Source: an uncultured Clostridia bacterium
GTDB taxonomy: Bacteria; Bacillota; Clostridia; Peptostreptococcales; Anaerovoracaceae
Assembly (NCBI GenBank): GCA_934278925.1
Contig: CAKQWJ010000009.1
Span: 1-64,000, forward strand
Length of the DNA stretch: 64,000 bases
Direction of reading: 5' to 3'
A model generated the notes under the pieces. That model was not told the origin of the DNA. It did no database searches and saw only the letters and a program-made list of their open reading frames with translations. Numbering within the stretch: position 1 is the stretch's first letter; every line of letters begins with the position of its first letter. Shown one piece after another: positions 7,283 through 14,438 of the stretch. The position numbers and the translations under genes are program-made.

Positions 7283-7397
7283 TTCCAAGTACAAATTATA
7301 CCTGCCGACGGAAGAAGAATTGAAAGCAGAGATTGAAACTCAAAAGGCGATGTTTTATCTTCAGCAGCAGGAGCGTGAAGAAGCGGAAATGAAATAA
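7283..7397 (+). pseudogene. yhcG: yhcG-type gene, 3' remnant after the insertion sequence
   Basis: Directly after the right IS end the sequence resumes with the duplicated TTCCAA and reads KYKLYLPTEEELKAEIETQK followed by AMFYLQQQEREEAEMK and a TAA at 7395-7397. This is the conserved C-terminus of YhcG-type proteins. Together with 4601-5083 and 5084-5454 it accounts for the whole gene apart from the internal deletion. Confidence 0.85.
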
Positions 7398-7429
7398 TTA
7401 ATTTCCTATTGGATAGGGAGGTGGCGAAT

Positions 7430-8545
7430 ATGGGGATAGACCCGTTTAAGGAATATTTGAGAGACTCTGAACCGGATAAGGCGTACAAGGGTTATGCTTG
7501 GAGTACAGCAATCGGACTTCAGGCGGTGGATGGACTCAAGCCATCTAAGTACTTGATTGAAACTGCCATTCAAAATATCGAAGGCAAGATTACAATGAAA
7601 GAAGCGCAGGAACTTATCGACAGCTACTATGAAGAACGTCCGATGCATTTGATGGATGAGGAACGTACGGAAGAAGCGGATAAGGTTTCTTCTCGTATTG
7701 CGGAAATTCTTTCTGAAACAGCGTTCTCGTTTTCGCCCAATGAGTATATTTCTATCCACCGCAAACTATTTCAGGGAATTTACGAACCCGCCGGAAAGAT
7801 TAGAGATTACAATATTACAAAGAAAGAGTGGATTCTTGATGGAGAAACTGTTATGTACGGCAGTGCTTCCGAACTGATGGCAACCCTGGAATATGATTTT
7901 TCACAGGAGAGGAATTATAGCTATAGAGGGCTGTCGATAGATGAAATCATTCATCATCTGGCGGTTTTTATCTCGAGGTTATGGCAAATCCATATTTTCG
8001 GCGAAGGAAATACGAGAACAACGGCCGTGTTCTTCATCAAATATTTGAGAACACTGGGTTTTCCTGCAACCAACGATATTTTTGCGGAAAATGCATGGTA
8101 TTTCCGAAATTCACTTGTTCGCGCAAACTATACGAATCTGCAAAAAGGCATTCATGAAACAACAGAGTATCTGGAAGCGTTTCTCAGAAATCTGCTTTTG
8201 AACGAGAAAAATGAACTTCATAATCGAGATCTTCATATAAGTGAAACTTTGAATAAAGAAAAAGTGGACATTCGAGCCGATAAAGTGGACATTCAAGGTG
8301 AAAAAGTGGACATTGAAAGCGTACTTGCCGAGAAGGGAGGGAGCTTTTCGATAAAAACGACGGTTCATATCCATAGGCTTTTCGACAAATATGGTTTTGA
8401 TGGAGTATTCGGAAGAGGTGTAGTCATGGAACTACTTGACTTGAAAGGTTCAGGTGCATCAAAACTTCTTTCCAATCTGATGCAGGCAGATATTATCGAG
8501 CCGGTATCCGGTCATGGAAAAGGAAAGTATAAATTCAAGAAGTAA
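7430..8545 (+). CDS. Fic family protein (putative AMPylase)
   Basis: The 371-residue protein has the Fic core motif HIFGEGNTR (His188 onward), fitting HxFx(D/E)GNxR, so the AMP-transfer residues His, Glu and Arg are present. An upstream beta-hairpin region GKIRDYNITKKEWILDGETVMYG is the expected target-docking flap. The N-terminal 100 residues are helical. After the Fic core comes a linker with three exact 21-bp repeats encoding KVDI heptads (8261-8323). A C-terminal winged-helix-like segment follows (VHIHRLFDKYGFDGVFGRGVVMELLDLKGSGASKLLSNLMQADII). The ATG at 7430 follows GGGAGG by eight bases; a TTG at 7409 is inside the leader. Known Fic proteins AMPylate or otherwise modify protein hydroxyls. 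The target here is unknown; the position next to yhcG suggests an accessory or defence-type neighbourhood. Confidence 0.88.
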   Translation: MGIDPFKEYLRDSEPDKAYKGYAWSTAIGLQAVDGLKPSKYLIETAIQNIEGKITMKEAQELIDSYYEERPMHLMDEERTEEADKVSSRIAEILSETAFSFSPNEYISIHRKLFQGIYEPAGKIRDYNITKKEWILDGETVMYGSASELMATLEYDFSQERNYSYRGLSIDEIIHHLAVFISRLWQIHIFGEGNTRTTAVFFIKYLRTLGFPATNDIFAENAWYFRNSLVRANYTNLQKGIHETTEYLEAFLRNLLLNEKNELHNRDLHISETLNKEKVDIRADKVDIQGEKVDIESVLAEKGGSFSIKTTVHIHRLFDKYGFDGVFGRGVVMELLDLKGSGASKLLSNLMQADIIEPVSGHGKGKYKFKK

Positions 8546-8569
8546 TTAGAAATTCCAAGGAGGCTCACG

Positions 8570-9052
8570 ATGAACAAGCAAGAAACCTATCAGTATCTGA
8601 AAGATCACAACATCCCGTTTGAAATCACGGAGCACCCGGCGGTGTACAACATGGGGGAGCTGGACTCCCTGGATCTGCCCTATCCGGAAGGCGATGCCAA
8701 AAACCTCTTCGTCCGGGACGACAAGAAAAAGAATTACTATCTAATCACGGTAAAAGGAGACAAGCGCGTCAACCTCAAGGATTTCCGGAAAGCCCACGGG
8801 CTGCGGCCGCTTTCTTTTGCCTCGCCGGAAGATTTGAAAAAATACATGGACCTGACGCCGGGCGCCGTAACGCCTTTGGGGCTGTTGAACGTGGAAGGGG
8901 CGCCGATTACCATGTACCTGGACGCGGAATTCAAAGACAGCATCATCGGCATTCACCCGAATGAGAACACCGCAACAGTGTGGCTGCAGGGAGACGATTT
9001 GGTGATGCTCCTTCGCGAAAACGGATGCGAAGTGAAAATTGTGGAAATATAG
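8570..9052 (+). CDS. proX: Prolyl-tRNA editing protein, YbaK/ProX type
   Basis: The 160-residue protein belongs to the YbaK/EbsC/ProX fold that hydrolyses wrongly charged aminoacyl-tRNA (Ala- or Cys-tRNAPro) in the cytoplasm. Typical features are the N-terminal NKQETYQYLKDHNIPFEITEHP, a conserved Lys in GDAKNLFVRD, the loop YYLITVKGDKRVNLKDF and the later PGAVTPLGLLN with IIGIHPNENTATVWL. This arrangement matches free-standing ProX/PrdX deacylases. It has a good AAGGAGG upstream and sits eight bases before a deformylase gene, making a small translation quality-control unit. Base composition rises here compared with the accessory region to the left. Confidence 0.88.
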   Translation: MNKQETYQYLKDHNIPFEITEHPAVYNMGELDSLDLPYPEGDAKNLFVRDDKKKNYYLITVKGDKRVNLKDFRKAHGLRPLSFASPEDLKKYMDLTPGAVTPLGLLNVEGAPITMYLDAEFKDSIIGIHPNENTATVWLQGDDLVMLLRENGCEVKIVEI

Positions 9053-9060
9053 GAGGACAG

Positions 9061-9471
9061 ATGGTACGAGAAATTATGAAAGATCCCTTTTTCCTGGGAC
9101 AGAAGTCGGAACCGGCAACGAAAGAAGATGTGGCAATCGGCCGGGATTTGATGGACACCCTGCGGGCCCACCGGGATGGGTGCGTGGGCATGGCGGCCAA
9201 CATGATCGGCATCCGGAAGAACATCATTATCGTGAACATGGGCATCCTCGATATGGTTATGTTCAATCCGAGAATCCTCTCGGCAAAGAAACCCTTCGAG
9301 ACGGAAGAGGGATGCCTCTCCCTCACCGGCGTCCGCAAAACCACCCGGTACGAGGAAATCGAAGTGGAATTTCGGGACATGGATTGGAAGCTGCAGCGGA
9401 GAGCCTTCACCGGCTGGACCGCACAGATCATCCAGCACGAAGTGGACCACTGCAACGGCATTGTAATCTAG
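9061..9471 (+). CDS. Peptide deformylase-like protein with altered motif I
   Basis: The 136-residue protein keeps two of the three deformylase motifs: EGCLSL (motif II) and QHEVDH (motif III, residues 125-130), which supply the Cys and His metal ligands and the catalytic Glu. Motif I normally reads GxGLAAxQxG; here it is GMAANMIG, so the active-site Gln is replaced by Met48. Short Firmicute paralogues of this kind exist and their activity is less certain than that of the housekeeping enzyme. The ATG at 9061 follows an AGGAGG; a longer upstream frame from 8980 overlaps proX and is rejected. If active, it removes the N-formyl group from new proteins. Confidence 0.8.
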   Translation: MVREIMKDPFFLGQKSEPATKEDVAIGRDLMDTLRAHRDGCVGMAANMIGIRKNIIIVNMGILDMVMFNPRILSAKKPFETEEGCLSLTGVRKTTRYEEIEVEFRDMDWKLQRRAFTGWTAQIIQHEVDHCNGIVI

Positions 9472-9554
9472 CTTTCCGCGGGGATTATAATCGTATCTCC
9501 CACAAGCGCCTGCTTGACAATTGGAGTTTATCGAATGGATGCAATGAAATACGC

Positions 9555-9828
9555 CTAGAATTTCAGAGCGACTTCACGCTACTTTTCCCAATTGAGCTAA
9601 TTAGCGTGAACATTATTTTTGTGATACACGATTTCGCCATGGAATTTGCTATGTGCAAGTCACCCGGTTGAGAGCAGTTCACGCTTTTTGGAGGAAATCA
9701 GCGTTCTGGCGTGAATCGTCAATGGGAATTCGACACTCCAAAATTAGAATTTTGCAAAAGCAGCGAATTGCGTTCACGCTGAATTCACATTTTCATTCAA
9801 AAAGCGTGAACTGTCTTTAAAATTCTAG
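9555..9828. repeat. Three regularly spaced 38-bp inverted repeats (possible MITE or protein-binding array)
   Basis: The 481-base gap between convergent genes contains three copies of TTCACGCT-N22-AGCGTGAA at 9573-9610, 9678-9715 and 9773-9810. Each is exactly 38 bp; the middle copy has one mismatch. Spacing between copies is 105 and 95 bases. The block is bounded by inverted CTAGAATTT (9555-9563) and AAATTCTAG (9820-9828). No clear target duplication or coding frame was found. The rest of 9472-9952 is AT-rich and ends in the terminator at 9913. Confidence 0.7.
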
Positions 9829-9912
9829 ACATATGGGGTTGTGCGAGCAAGTAATAGATAATATAATTAGAACAACGCTTTTGACCTTGACTTATATCAA
9901 AACGAAAACCGA

Positions 9913-9944
9913 AAGGACTTCGCAACGATCTGCGAAGTCCTTTT
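9913..9944. terminator. Bidirectional hairpin terminator between convergent genes
   Basis: The arms AAGGACTTCGCA (9913-9924) and TGCGAAGTCCTT (9931-9942) are perfectly complementary with a six-base loop. T-rich sequence follows on both strands, so it can end the LysR transcript from the right and any transcript from the left. Confidence 0.85.
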
Positions 9945-9952
9945 CATCTACC

Positions 9953-10903
9953 TTATTCTACCTCTTCCGAATCTGAAACTTCCGACGCTTCCGACTCAAT
10001 CGGCGCAATCGGATATTCCTGAATCACCTGCCTTAGGCAGCGAATAAAATCATCCACCAGCGGGCTCCGGCCCGCATTTTTCTTTCTCGAAAGTCCGATT
10101 TCCCGGTAGGTCTCCGGCTCAACCGGCAGAATCTTCGGCTGCAGCTCCGGGATTTCCGCCACCACCCGGTTGGAGTCAATCATCAGACCGGTGGAAATCG
10201 AATACCCTCTTCCCACCGCCACGTTGGTATTCACCGACATCATGCTGATGGTGTTGTCGTTCGGCACCTGGTAGGAGATATCGTACTTATCCAGCAGGTT
10301 GGTGATATCCCGGTTTCCGTATGGGTTCGGGATGAAAATATATTTGTCCTCAAAATCCTGCACCGAAATGGAGTGCCGGTGCGGGTCGTTTTTCGGAAGC
10401 AGTCCGTAGAAGCGATCTTGAATCAGCGGCGTCCAGCTGTAATCCGGATCGGTCCAGGAGTGAACCGTCAGGCCCACGTCCGCATCGTCGTCCCGAAGCC
10501 AGCCGTTAATCTGGAACGGGTCTCCGGTAAAAACATTCACCGGGACGTCCGGGTGTTCCGCAGAAAAGCGGGAAATGGTCAGCGGAATCCATTTGATAGA
10601 AGCCGATTCGATGGCAGCAATGTTCAGCCCCGCCGCCATGCTGCTGCGCCCCAACGCGATGGAATGCTCCAGCCGTTCCATGGAATCCAAAACATTCAGG
10701 ATGTCCGGCAGAATTTTTCGGGCGTTGGCGGTAGGAATCCGACTGGTTCCCTTTTTCTCCAGAAGGGAAAAGCCCACCTCATCTTCCAAGCTTTTGATCA
10801 TGTAAGAAATTCCGGCGTGGGTATAGCCGAATGATTTGGCAACTTTGGTATAACTTCCGGTGTTGCACACGGCCACAAAGGCCTTTAATTTATTAATATC
10901 CAT
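9953..10903 (-). CDS. LysR-type transcriptional regulator, divergent from the had operon
   Basis: The 316-residue protein has a LysR winged helix-turn-helix at residues 1-60 (INKLKAFVAVCNTGSYTKVA, then a GISYMIKSLEDEVGFSLL helix). A periplasmic-binding-like effector domain follows (LNIAAIESASIKWIPLTISRF and GRGYSISTGLMI). The C-terminus carries an unusual acidic tail. The ATG at 10903 has GGAG at a suitable distance; the in-frame TTG at 10909 is less likely. It is transcribed away from hadI, which is the usual arrangement for a LysR regulator of the adjacent operon. The inducer is probably an intermediate such as a 2-oxo acid or CoA ester, but nothing in the sequence proves it. Confidence 0.88.
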   Translation of the reverse strand: MDINKLKAFVAVCNTGSYTKVAKSFGYTHAGISYMIKSLEDEVGFSLLEKKGTSRIPTANARKILPDILNVLDSMERLEHSIALGRSSMAAGLNIAAIESASIKWIPLTISRFSAEHPDVPVNVFTGDPFQINGWLRDDDADVGLTVHSWTDPDYSWTPLIQDRFYGLLPKNDPHRHSISVQDFEDKYIFIPNPYGNRDITNLLDKYDISYQVPNDNTISMMSVNTNVAVGRGYSISTGLMIDSNRVVAEIPELQPKILPVEPETYREIGLSRKKNAGRSPLVDDFIRCLRQVIQEYPIAPIESEASEVSDSEEVE

Positions 10904-10944
10904 AGGCAAACTCCATCATTCTGATGTAAGAACTAATCATTTTC

Positions 10945-10973
10945 ATTATAGAATTCAATGAATATTAATGCAA
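10945..10973 (-). promoter_or_regulatory. LysR gene promoter
   Basis: On the minus strand TTGCAT (10968-10973) and TATAAT (10945-10950) are separated by 17 bases. The distance to the ATG at 10903 is about 40 bases. Confidence 0.65.
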
Positions 10974-10986
10974 TATATGAAAAAAA

Positions 10987-11002
10987 TTTATCAAGTGATA
11001 AA
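10987..11002. promoter_or_regulatory. Palindrome between the divergent promoters, candidate LysR operator
   Basis: TTTATCA-AG-TGATAAA is a perfect 7-bp inverted repeat containing a T-N11-A core. It lies between the two divergent promoters and upstream of both start sites, where LysR proteins usually bind. Confidence 0.5.
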
Positions 11003-11138
11003 TACACTATAGAAAATATCGATAAAAACTTGACAAGGCGAAATCCTTTAAAATCAAGGAAATTTTAGATAAAAAGAATTCCTTGCAAGTTGAAAGTAAA
11101 ACCAGTTGTTAAAACGCTCACAAAATCGCCGATGGATA

Positions 11139-11166
11139 TTGACGAAAAATTAACGGTTGGTATAAT
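11139..11166 (+). promoter_or_regulatory. Promoter of the had operon
   Basis: TTGACG (11139-11144) and a perfect TATAAT (11161-11166) are separated by 16 bases. hadI starts 42 bases after the -10 box. A second TTGACA at 11030-11035 lacks a well-spaced partner. Confidence 0.7.
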
Positions 11167-11207
11167 GGAATTGCATTAAAGAAAACACAAAATGTCAGGG
11201 GTGCAAA

Positions 11208-11984
11208 ATGATCACACTGGGAATAGATATCGGATCGACAACATCGAAATGCATTCTGCTTCGGGATGGAAAAGAAATCATCGGAAAAAGTCTCCTTGTG
11301 GGAGGTATGGGTACGGACAGTCCCAAGAAAGCGATGGATACCGTCCTGGAGCAGTGTGAAATCACACCCGAGGACGTTGCAAGAACGATTGTAACCGGAT
11401 ACGGAAGAAAGAACTTCCAATTCGGCGACGGGGAGGTCAGTGAGCTGACCTGTCACGGACTGGGCGGACGGTTCGTTTTCCCGGAACTCCGAAGCGTCAT
11501 TGACATCGGAGGACAGGATGCGAAAGTCATCGTCCTAACGGAAAGCGGCAGAATGTCCAACTTCGTCATGAATGACAAGTGTGCGGCAGGCACAGGACGT
11601 TTTCTGGATGTGATGGCAACGATTCTTCAAATGGACATCGACGACTTTGATGCCTGTGCAGCAAAATCCAGCAATCCGGCCTCGATCTCAAGCACTTGCA
11701 CGGTGTTCGCTGAATCGGAAGTCATCAGCCAGCTGGCAAATGGGGTGAAACGAGAAGATCTGATTGCAGGAATCTGCAGCAGCGTGGCAGCCCGGGTGTC
11801 CGCACTGGCAAGGAGGGCTGGCGTAACGCCTATGGTGTGCATGTCCGGCGGAGTGGCAAAGAACGGTGCTGTACGAAGAGCATTGTCCGAAAGCCTGGAT
11901 ATGGAGATCGCGGTGGATCCGCTGGCACAGTACTTCGGTGCAATCGGCGCAGCGTTGTACGCATACCGACAAGCGACGAAATAG
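11208..11984 (+). CDS. hadI: Activator ATPase of 2-hydroxyacyl-CoA dehydratase
   Basis: The 258-residue protein is a BadF/HgdC-type activator of the ASKHA ATPase fold. The phosphate-binding loop is GIDIGSTTSK at the N-terminus, with DIGGQDAKVI and MSGGVAKNGAV as later nucleotide motifs. Cys125 (NDKCAAGTGRFLD) and Cys164 (SSTCTVFAES) are 39 residues apart and match the ligands of the single 4Fe-4S cluster shared by the homodimer. It uses ATP to push one electron into the dehydratase, starting ketyl-radical chemistry. It opens the operon, followed by both dehydratase subunits. The ATG at 11208 follows AGGGGTG. Confidence 0.93.
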   Translation: MITLGIDIGSTTSKCILLRDGKEIIGKSLLVGGMGTDSPKKAMDTVLEQCEITPEDVARTIVTGYGRKNFQFGDGEVSELTCHGLGGRFVFPELRSVIDIGGQDAKVIVLTESGRMSNFVMNDKCAAGTGRFLDVMATILQMDIDDFDACAAKSSNPASISSTCTVFAESEVISQLANGVKREDLIAGICSSVAARVSALARRAGVTPMVCMSGGVAKNGAVRRALSESLDMEIAVDPLAQYFGAIGAALYAYRQATK

Positions 11985-12057
11985 CCGGATGAGCTATTGA
12001 AGAGAATATTATTTTTACAACACATTACTGAATTGCGAAAGAAAGCAGGAGGTTCTT

Positions 12058-13296
12058 ATGGCAGAGGAAAAGAAAGCCCGCCGTCCGGTGGATCCGAATT
12101 CGGCGAAGTACAAACTCGGTAAAATCGCTTCCGATGCATTTGCGGATGCCATCGAGGCGAAGAAGGAAGGAAAACCGGTTGCGTGGGTATCCAGTAACTT
12201 CCCGGTAGAAATTCCGGAGACTTTGGGACTGGCAACTGCATATCCGGAGAACCAGGCAGCGGGAATTGCTGCAAGAGGTGCCGGCGAAAGAATGTGCGAA
12301 GTGGCAGAGGCGGATGGATATTCCAACGACATCTGTGCGTATGCTCGAATCAGCATGGCATACGCGAAGCTGAAGGAATGTCCGGAGCAGGACGTGGCGA
12401 TGCCGGATGTACTGCTCTGCTGCAACAACATTTGCAACTGCATGATTAAATGGTACGAAAACCTGGCCATTGAGCTGAATATCCCGATGATTCTTCTGGA
12501 CATTCCGTTCAACCCGGATTACGAAGTATCCCAGGCGGAAATCGATTACGTATCCGCTCAGTTCTGGGATGCGGTACACACCCTGGAGAACCTGTTCGAC
12601 CTGAAGTGGTCCGATGAGCGGTTCAAGGAAGTGACCGGATTCAGCTGCCGCTCCAGCAGAGCATGGCTGGATGCAACGGCACAGGCGAAGTACACACCAT
12701 CTCCGTTCAACGGCTTTGACCTTCTGAACCACATGGCGGTAATGGTAACCGCAAGAGGTAAGGAAGCGGCCGGAGAGGCGATGGAGCAGCTCCTGAAAGA
12801 ATACAAAGAAAACCACGAGAACGGCACCAGCACCTATCGCGGCGAAGAGAAATACAGAGTGATGTTCGAAGGAATCGCTTGCTGGCCATATCTGAGAGCG
12901 ACCTCTCACGGCCTGCGGGACAGAGGCATCAACATGGTAACCACCATTTATGCCGATGCATTCGGTTTCGATTATCACTCCTTCGATGAGATGATCGCCG
13001 CATACTGCAGCGTACCGAACGCCATCAACCTTGAGAAATCCAGAGACAAGAGAATCAAGCTCTGCAAGGACAACAACGTGGAAGGACTTCTGGTTCATAC
13101 CAACCGTTCCTGCAAACTGTGGAGCGGATTCATGAGTGAGATGAGCCGTCAGATCGGCGAAGCTTGCGGAATTCCGGTAACCAGTTTCGACGGCGACCAG
13201 GCAGATCCGCGGAACTTCTCCGAAGCACAGTACGATACCCGCGTACAGGGCTTGATGGAAATCATGGAAGCGAACAAAGAAGCGAAGGGAGAGTAA
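12058..13296 (+). CDS. hadB: 2-hydroxyacyl-CoA dehydratase, alpha-type subunit
   Basis: The 412-residue protein is the HadB/FldB-type subunit of a 2-hydroxyacyl-CoA dehydratase. This enzyme removes water from an (R)-2-hydroxyacyl-CoA by a ketyl radical mechanism. Cysteine-rich segments VLLCCNNICNCMIKWYENLA and VHTNRSCKLWSG fit the positions of cluster ligands and active-site residues. The family fold is recognisable from PVAWVSSNFPVEIPETLGL near the N-terminus. AGGAGG precedes the ATG, and the beta subunit starts two bases after its stop. The operon context (CoA transferase, 2-hydroxyacid dehydrogenase, acyl-CoA dehydrogenase) supports a role in amino acid reduction. The exact substrate (isocaproyl, phenyllactyl or other) is not determined. 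Confidence 0.92.
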   Translation: MAEEKKARRPVDPNSAKYKLGKIASDAFADAIEAKKEGKPVAWVSSNFPVEIPETLGLATAYPENQAAGIAARGAGERMCEVAEADGYSNDICAYARISMAYAKLKECPEQDVAMPDVLLCCNNICNCMIKWYENLAIELNIPMILLDIPFNPDYEVSQAEIDYVSAQFWDAVHTLENLFDLKWSDERFKEVTGFSCRSSRAWLDATAQAKYTPSPFNGFDLLNHMAVMVTARGKEAAGEAMEQLLKEYKENHENGTSTYRGEEKYRVMFEGIACWPYLRATSHGLRDRGINMVTTIYADAFGFDYHSFDEMIAAYCSVPNAINLEKSRDKRIKLCKDNNVEGLLVHTNRSCKLWSGFMSEMSRQIGEACGIPVTSFDGDQADPRNFSEAQYDTRVQGLMEIMEANKEAKGE

Positions 13297-13298
13297 CG

Positions 13299-14414
13299 AT
13301 GGTAAACGAAATTTTCGATCAGTTTCATAAGATAGCAACAGCACCGCGTGCTCAGATGGATTCCTATCTCCAACAGGGTAAAAAAGTCGTTTTGACTTCC
13401 CCTGTCTATACTCCTGAAGAAATACTCCATTCAATGGGATTCGTGCCAATGGGCGCGTGGGGCGCTGATGTTGAACTGAACCGTTCCAAAGAATATTTTC
13501 CGGCATTCCTATGTTCCATCGTGCAGTCCATGCTGGAACTGGGAATCAACGGAAGCTATAAGGGTGCCAGCGCAATCGTCATTCCGTCTCTGTGCGATAC
13601 ACTGAAGACGCTGGGAGAGAACTGGAAATATGCCGTGAAGGACATTCCGTTCATCCCGATGACCTATCCGCAGCACAGAAAACCGGCATACGGCATTGCG
13701 TACACTAAGGCCGGATACGAAAGAGTGATTCACGATCTGGAGAAGCTGGGTGGCAAGTTCGACACAGCCGCACTGGCAGAATCCAATCGAATCTATAACA
13801 GACACAATCAAGTAATGCGCCGGGCAGAAGAAGTCCTGGCGAACCATCCTGAAATCACAGCGGCACAGCGTAGCGACCTGTTCAAAAGTGCGTTCTTCAT
13901 GCTCAAGGAAGAGCATACCGCACTGGTAGAGCAGCTCATCAAGGAACTGGAAGGCACCGCACCGGCAGAGGAAAAGCTTCCGGTTATCGTCTCCGGTATC
14001 CTGACAGACGCACCGCAGCTGAATGCCATCATGGATGAGCTGGGATTCCATATTGTGGCCGACGATGTAGCGGCACAGTCCCGCCAGTATCGGACCGATG
14101 TTCCGGAAGGCGACGATGCCCTTCAGGCACTGGCAGAGAAGTTCGGAAACATGGACAACTGTTCCGTTCTCTACAATGTGGAAAAGCCGAGAGTACAGTG
14201 GATTGTGGACACGGCAAAAGAAAGAAACGCCAAGGGCGTTATCGTGGTCATGACGAAGTTCTGCGATCCGGAAGAATTCGACTACGTGATGATCAAGAAA
14301 GCATGCGAAAAGGCGGACATTCCGGTGACATTAATCGAAGTAGACCGTCAGATGAAGCAGTTTGAACAGATTCGAACCAATCTCGAGACATTCCGAGATA
14401 TGGTGAATATGTAG
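13299..14414 (+). CDS. hadC: 2-hydroxyacyl-CoA dehydratase, beta-type subunit
   Basis: The 371-residue product is the HadC/FldC-type partner of the preceding subunit. Recognisable motifs are KVVLTSPVYTPEEILHSMGFVPMG, FLCSIVQSMLELG with a conserved Cys, VIPSLCDTLKTLGENWK, and VVMTKFCDPEEFDYVMIKKACE, whose cysteines are likely ligands of its own 4Fe-4S cluster. A longer frame beginning at 13164 runs through hadB and is not used; the ATG at 13299 has GGGAG and follows the hadB stop closely. The two subunits form the oxygen-sensitive heterodimer activated by HadI. Confidence 0.92.
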   Translation: MVNEIFDQFHKIATAPRAQMDSYLQQGKKVVLTSPVYTPEEILHSMGFVPMGAWGADVELNRSKEYFPAFLCSIVQSMLELGINGSYKGASAIVIPSLCDTLKTLGENWKYAVKDIPFIPMTYPQHRKPAYGIAYTKAGYERVIHDLEKLGGKFDTAALAESNRIYNRHNQVMRRAEEVLANHPEITAAQRSDLFKSAFFMLKEEHTALVEQLIKELEGTAPAEEKLPVIVSGILTDAPQLNAIMDELGFHIVADDVAAQSRQYRTDVPEGDDALQALAEKFGNMDNCSVLYNVEKPRVQWIVDTAKERNAKGVIVVMTKFCDPEEFDYVMIKKACEKADIPVTLIEVDRQMKQFEQIRTNLETFRDMVNM

Positions 14415-14438
14415 CTTAGAAAAGCAGGAGGTTATGAA

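Noticed and set aside
11030..11054. TTGACA at 11030 as the main had operon promoter
   Set aside because: The only -10-like box (TAAAAT at 11049) leaves a 13-base spacer, whereas TTGACG-N16-TATAAT at 11139 is well formed and close to the gene.
13164..13298. N-terminal extension of hadC into hadB
   Set aside because: The extension is an out-of-frame translation of the hadB 3' end; the ATG at 13299 has a ribosome binding site and matches family length.
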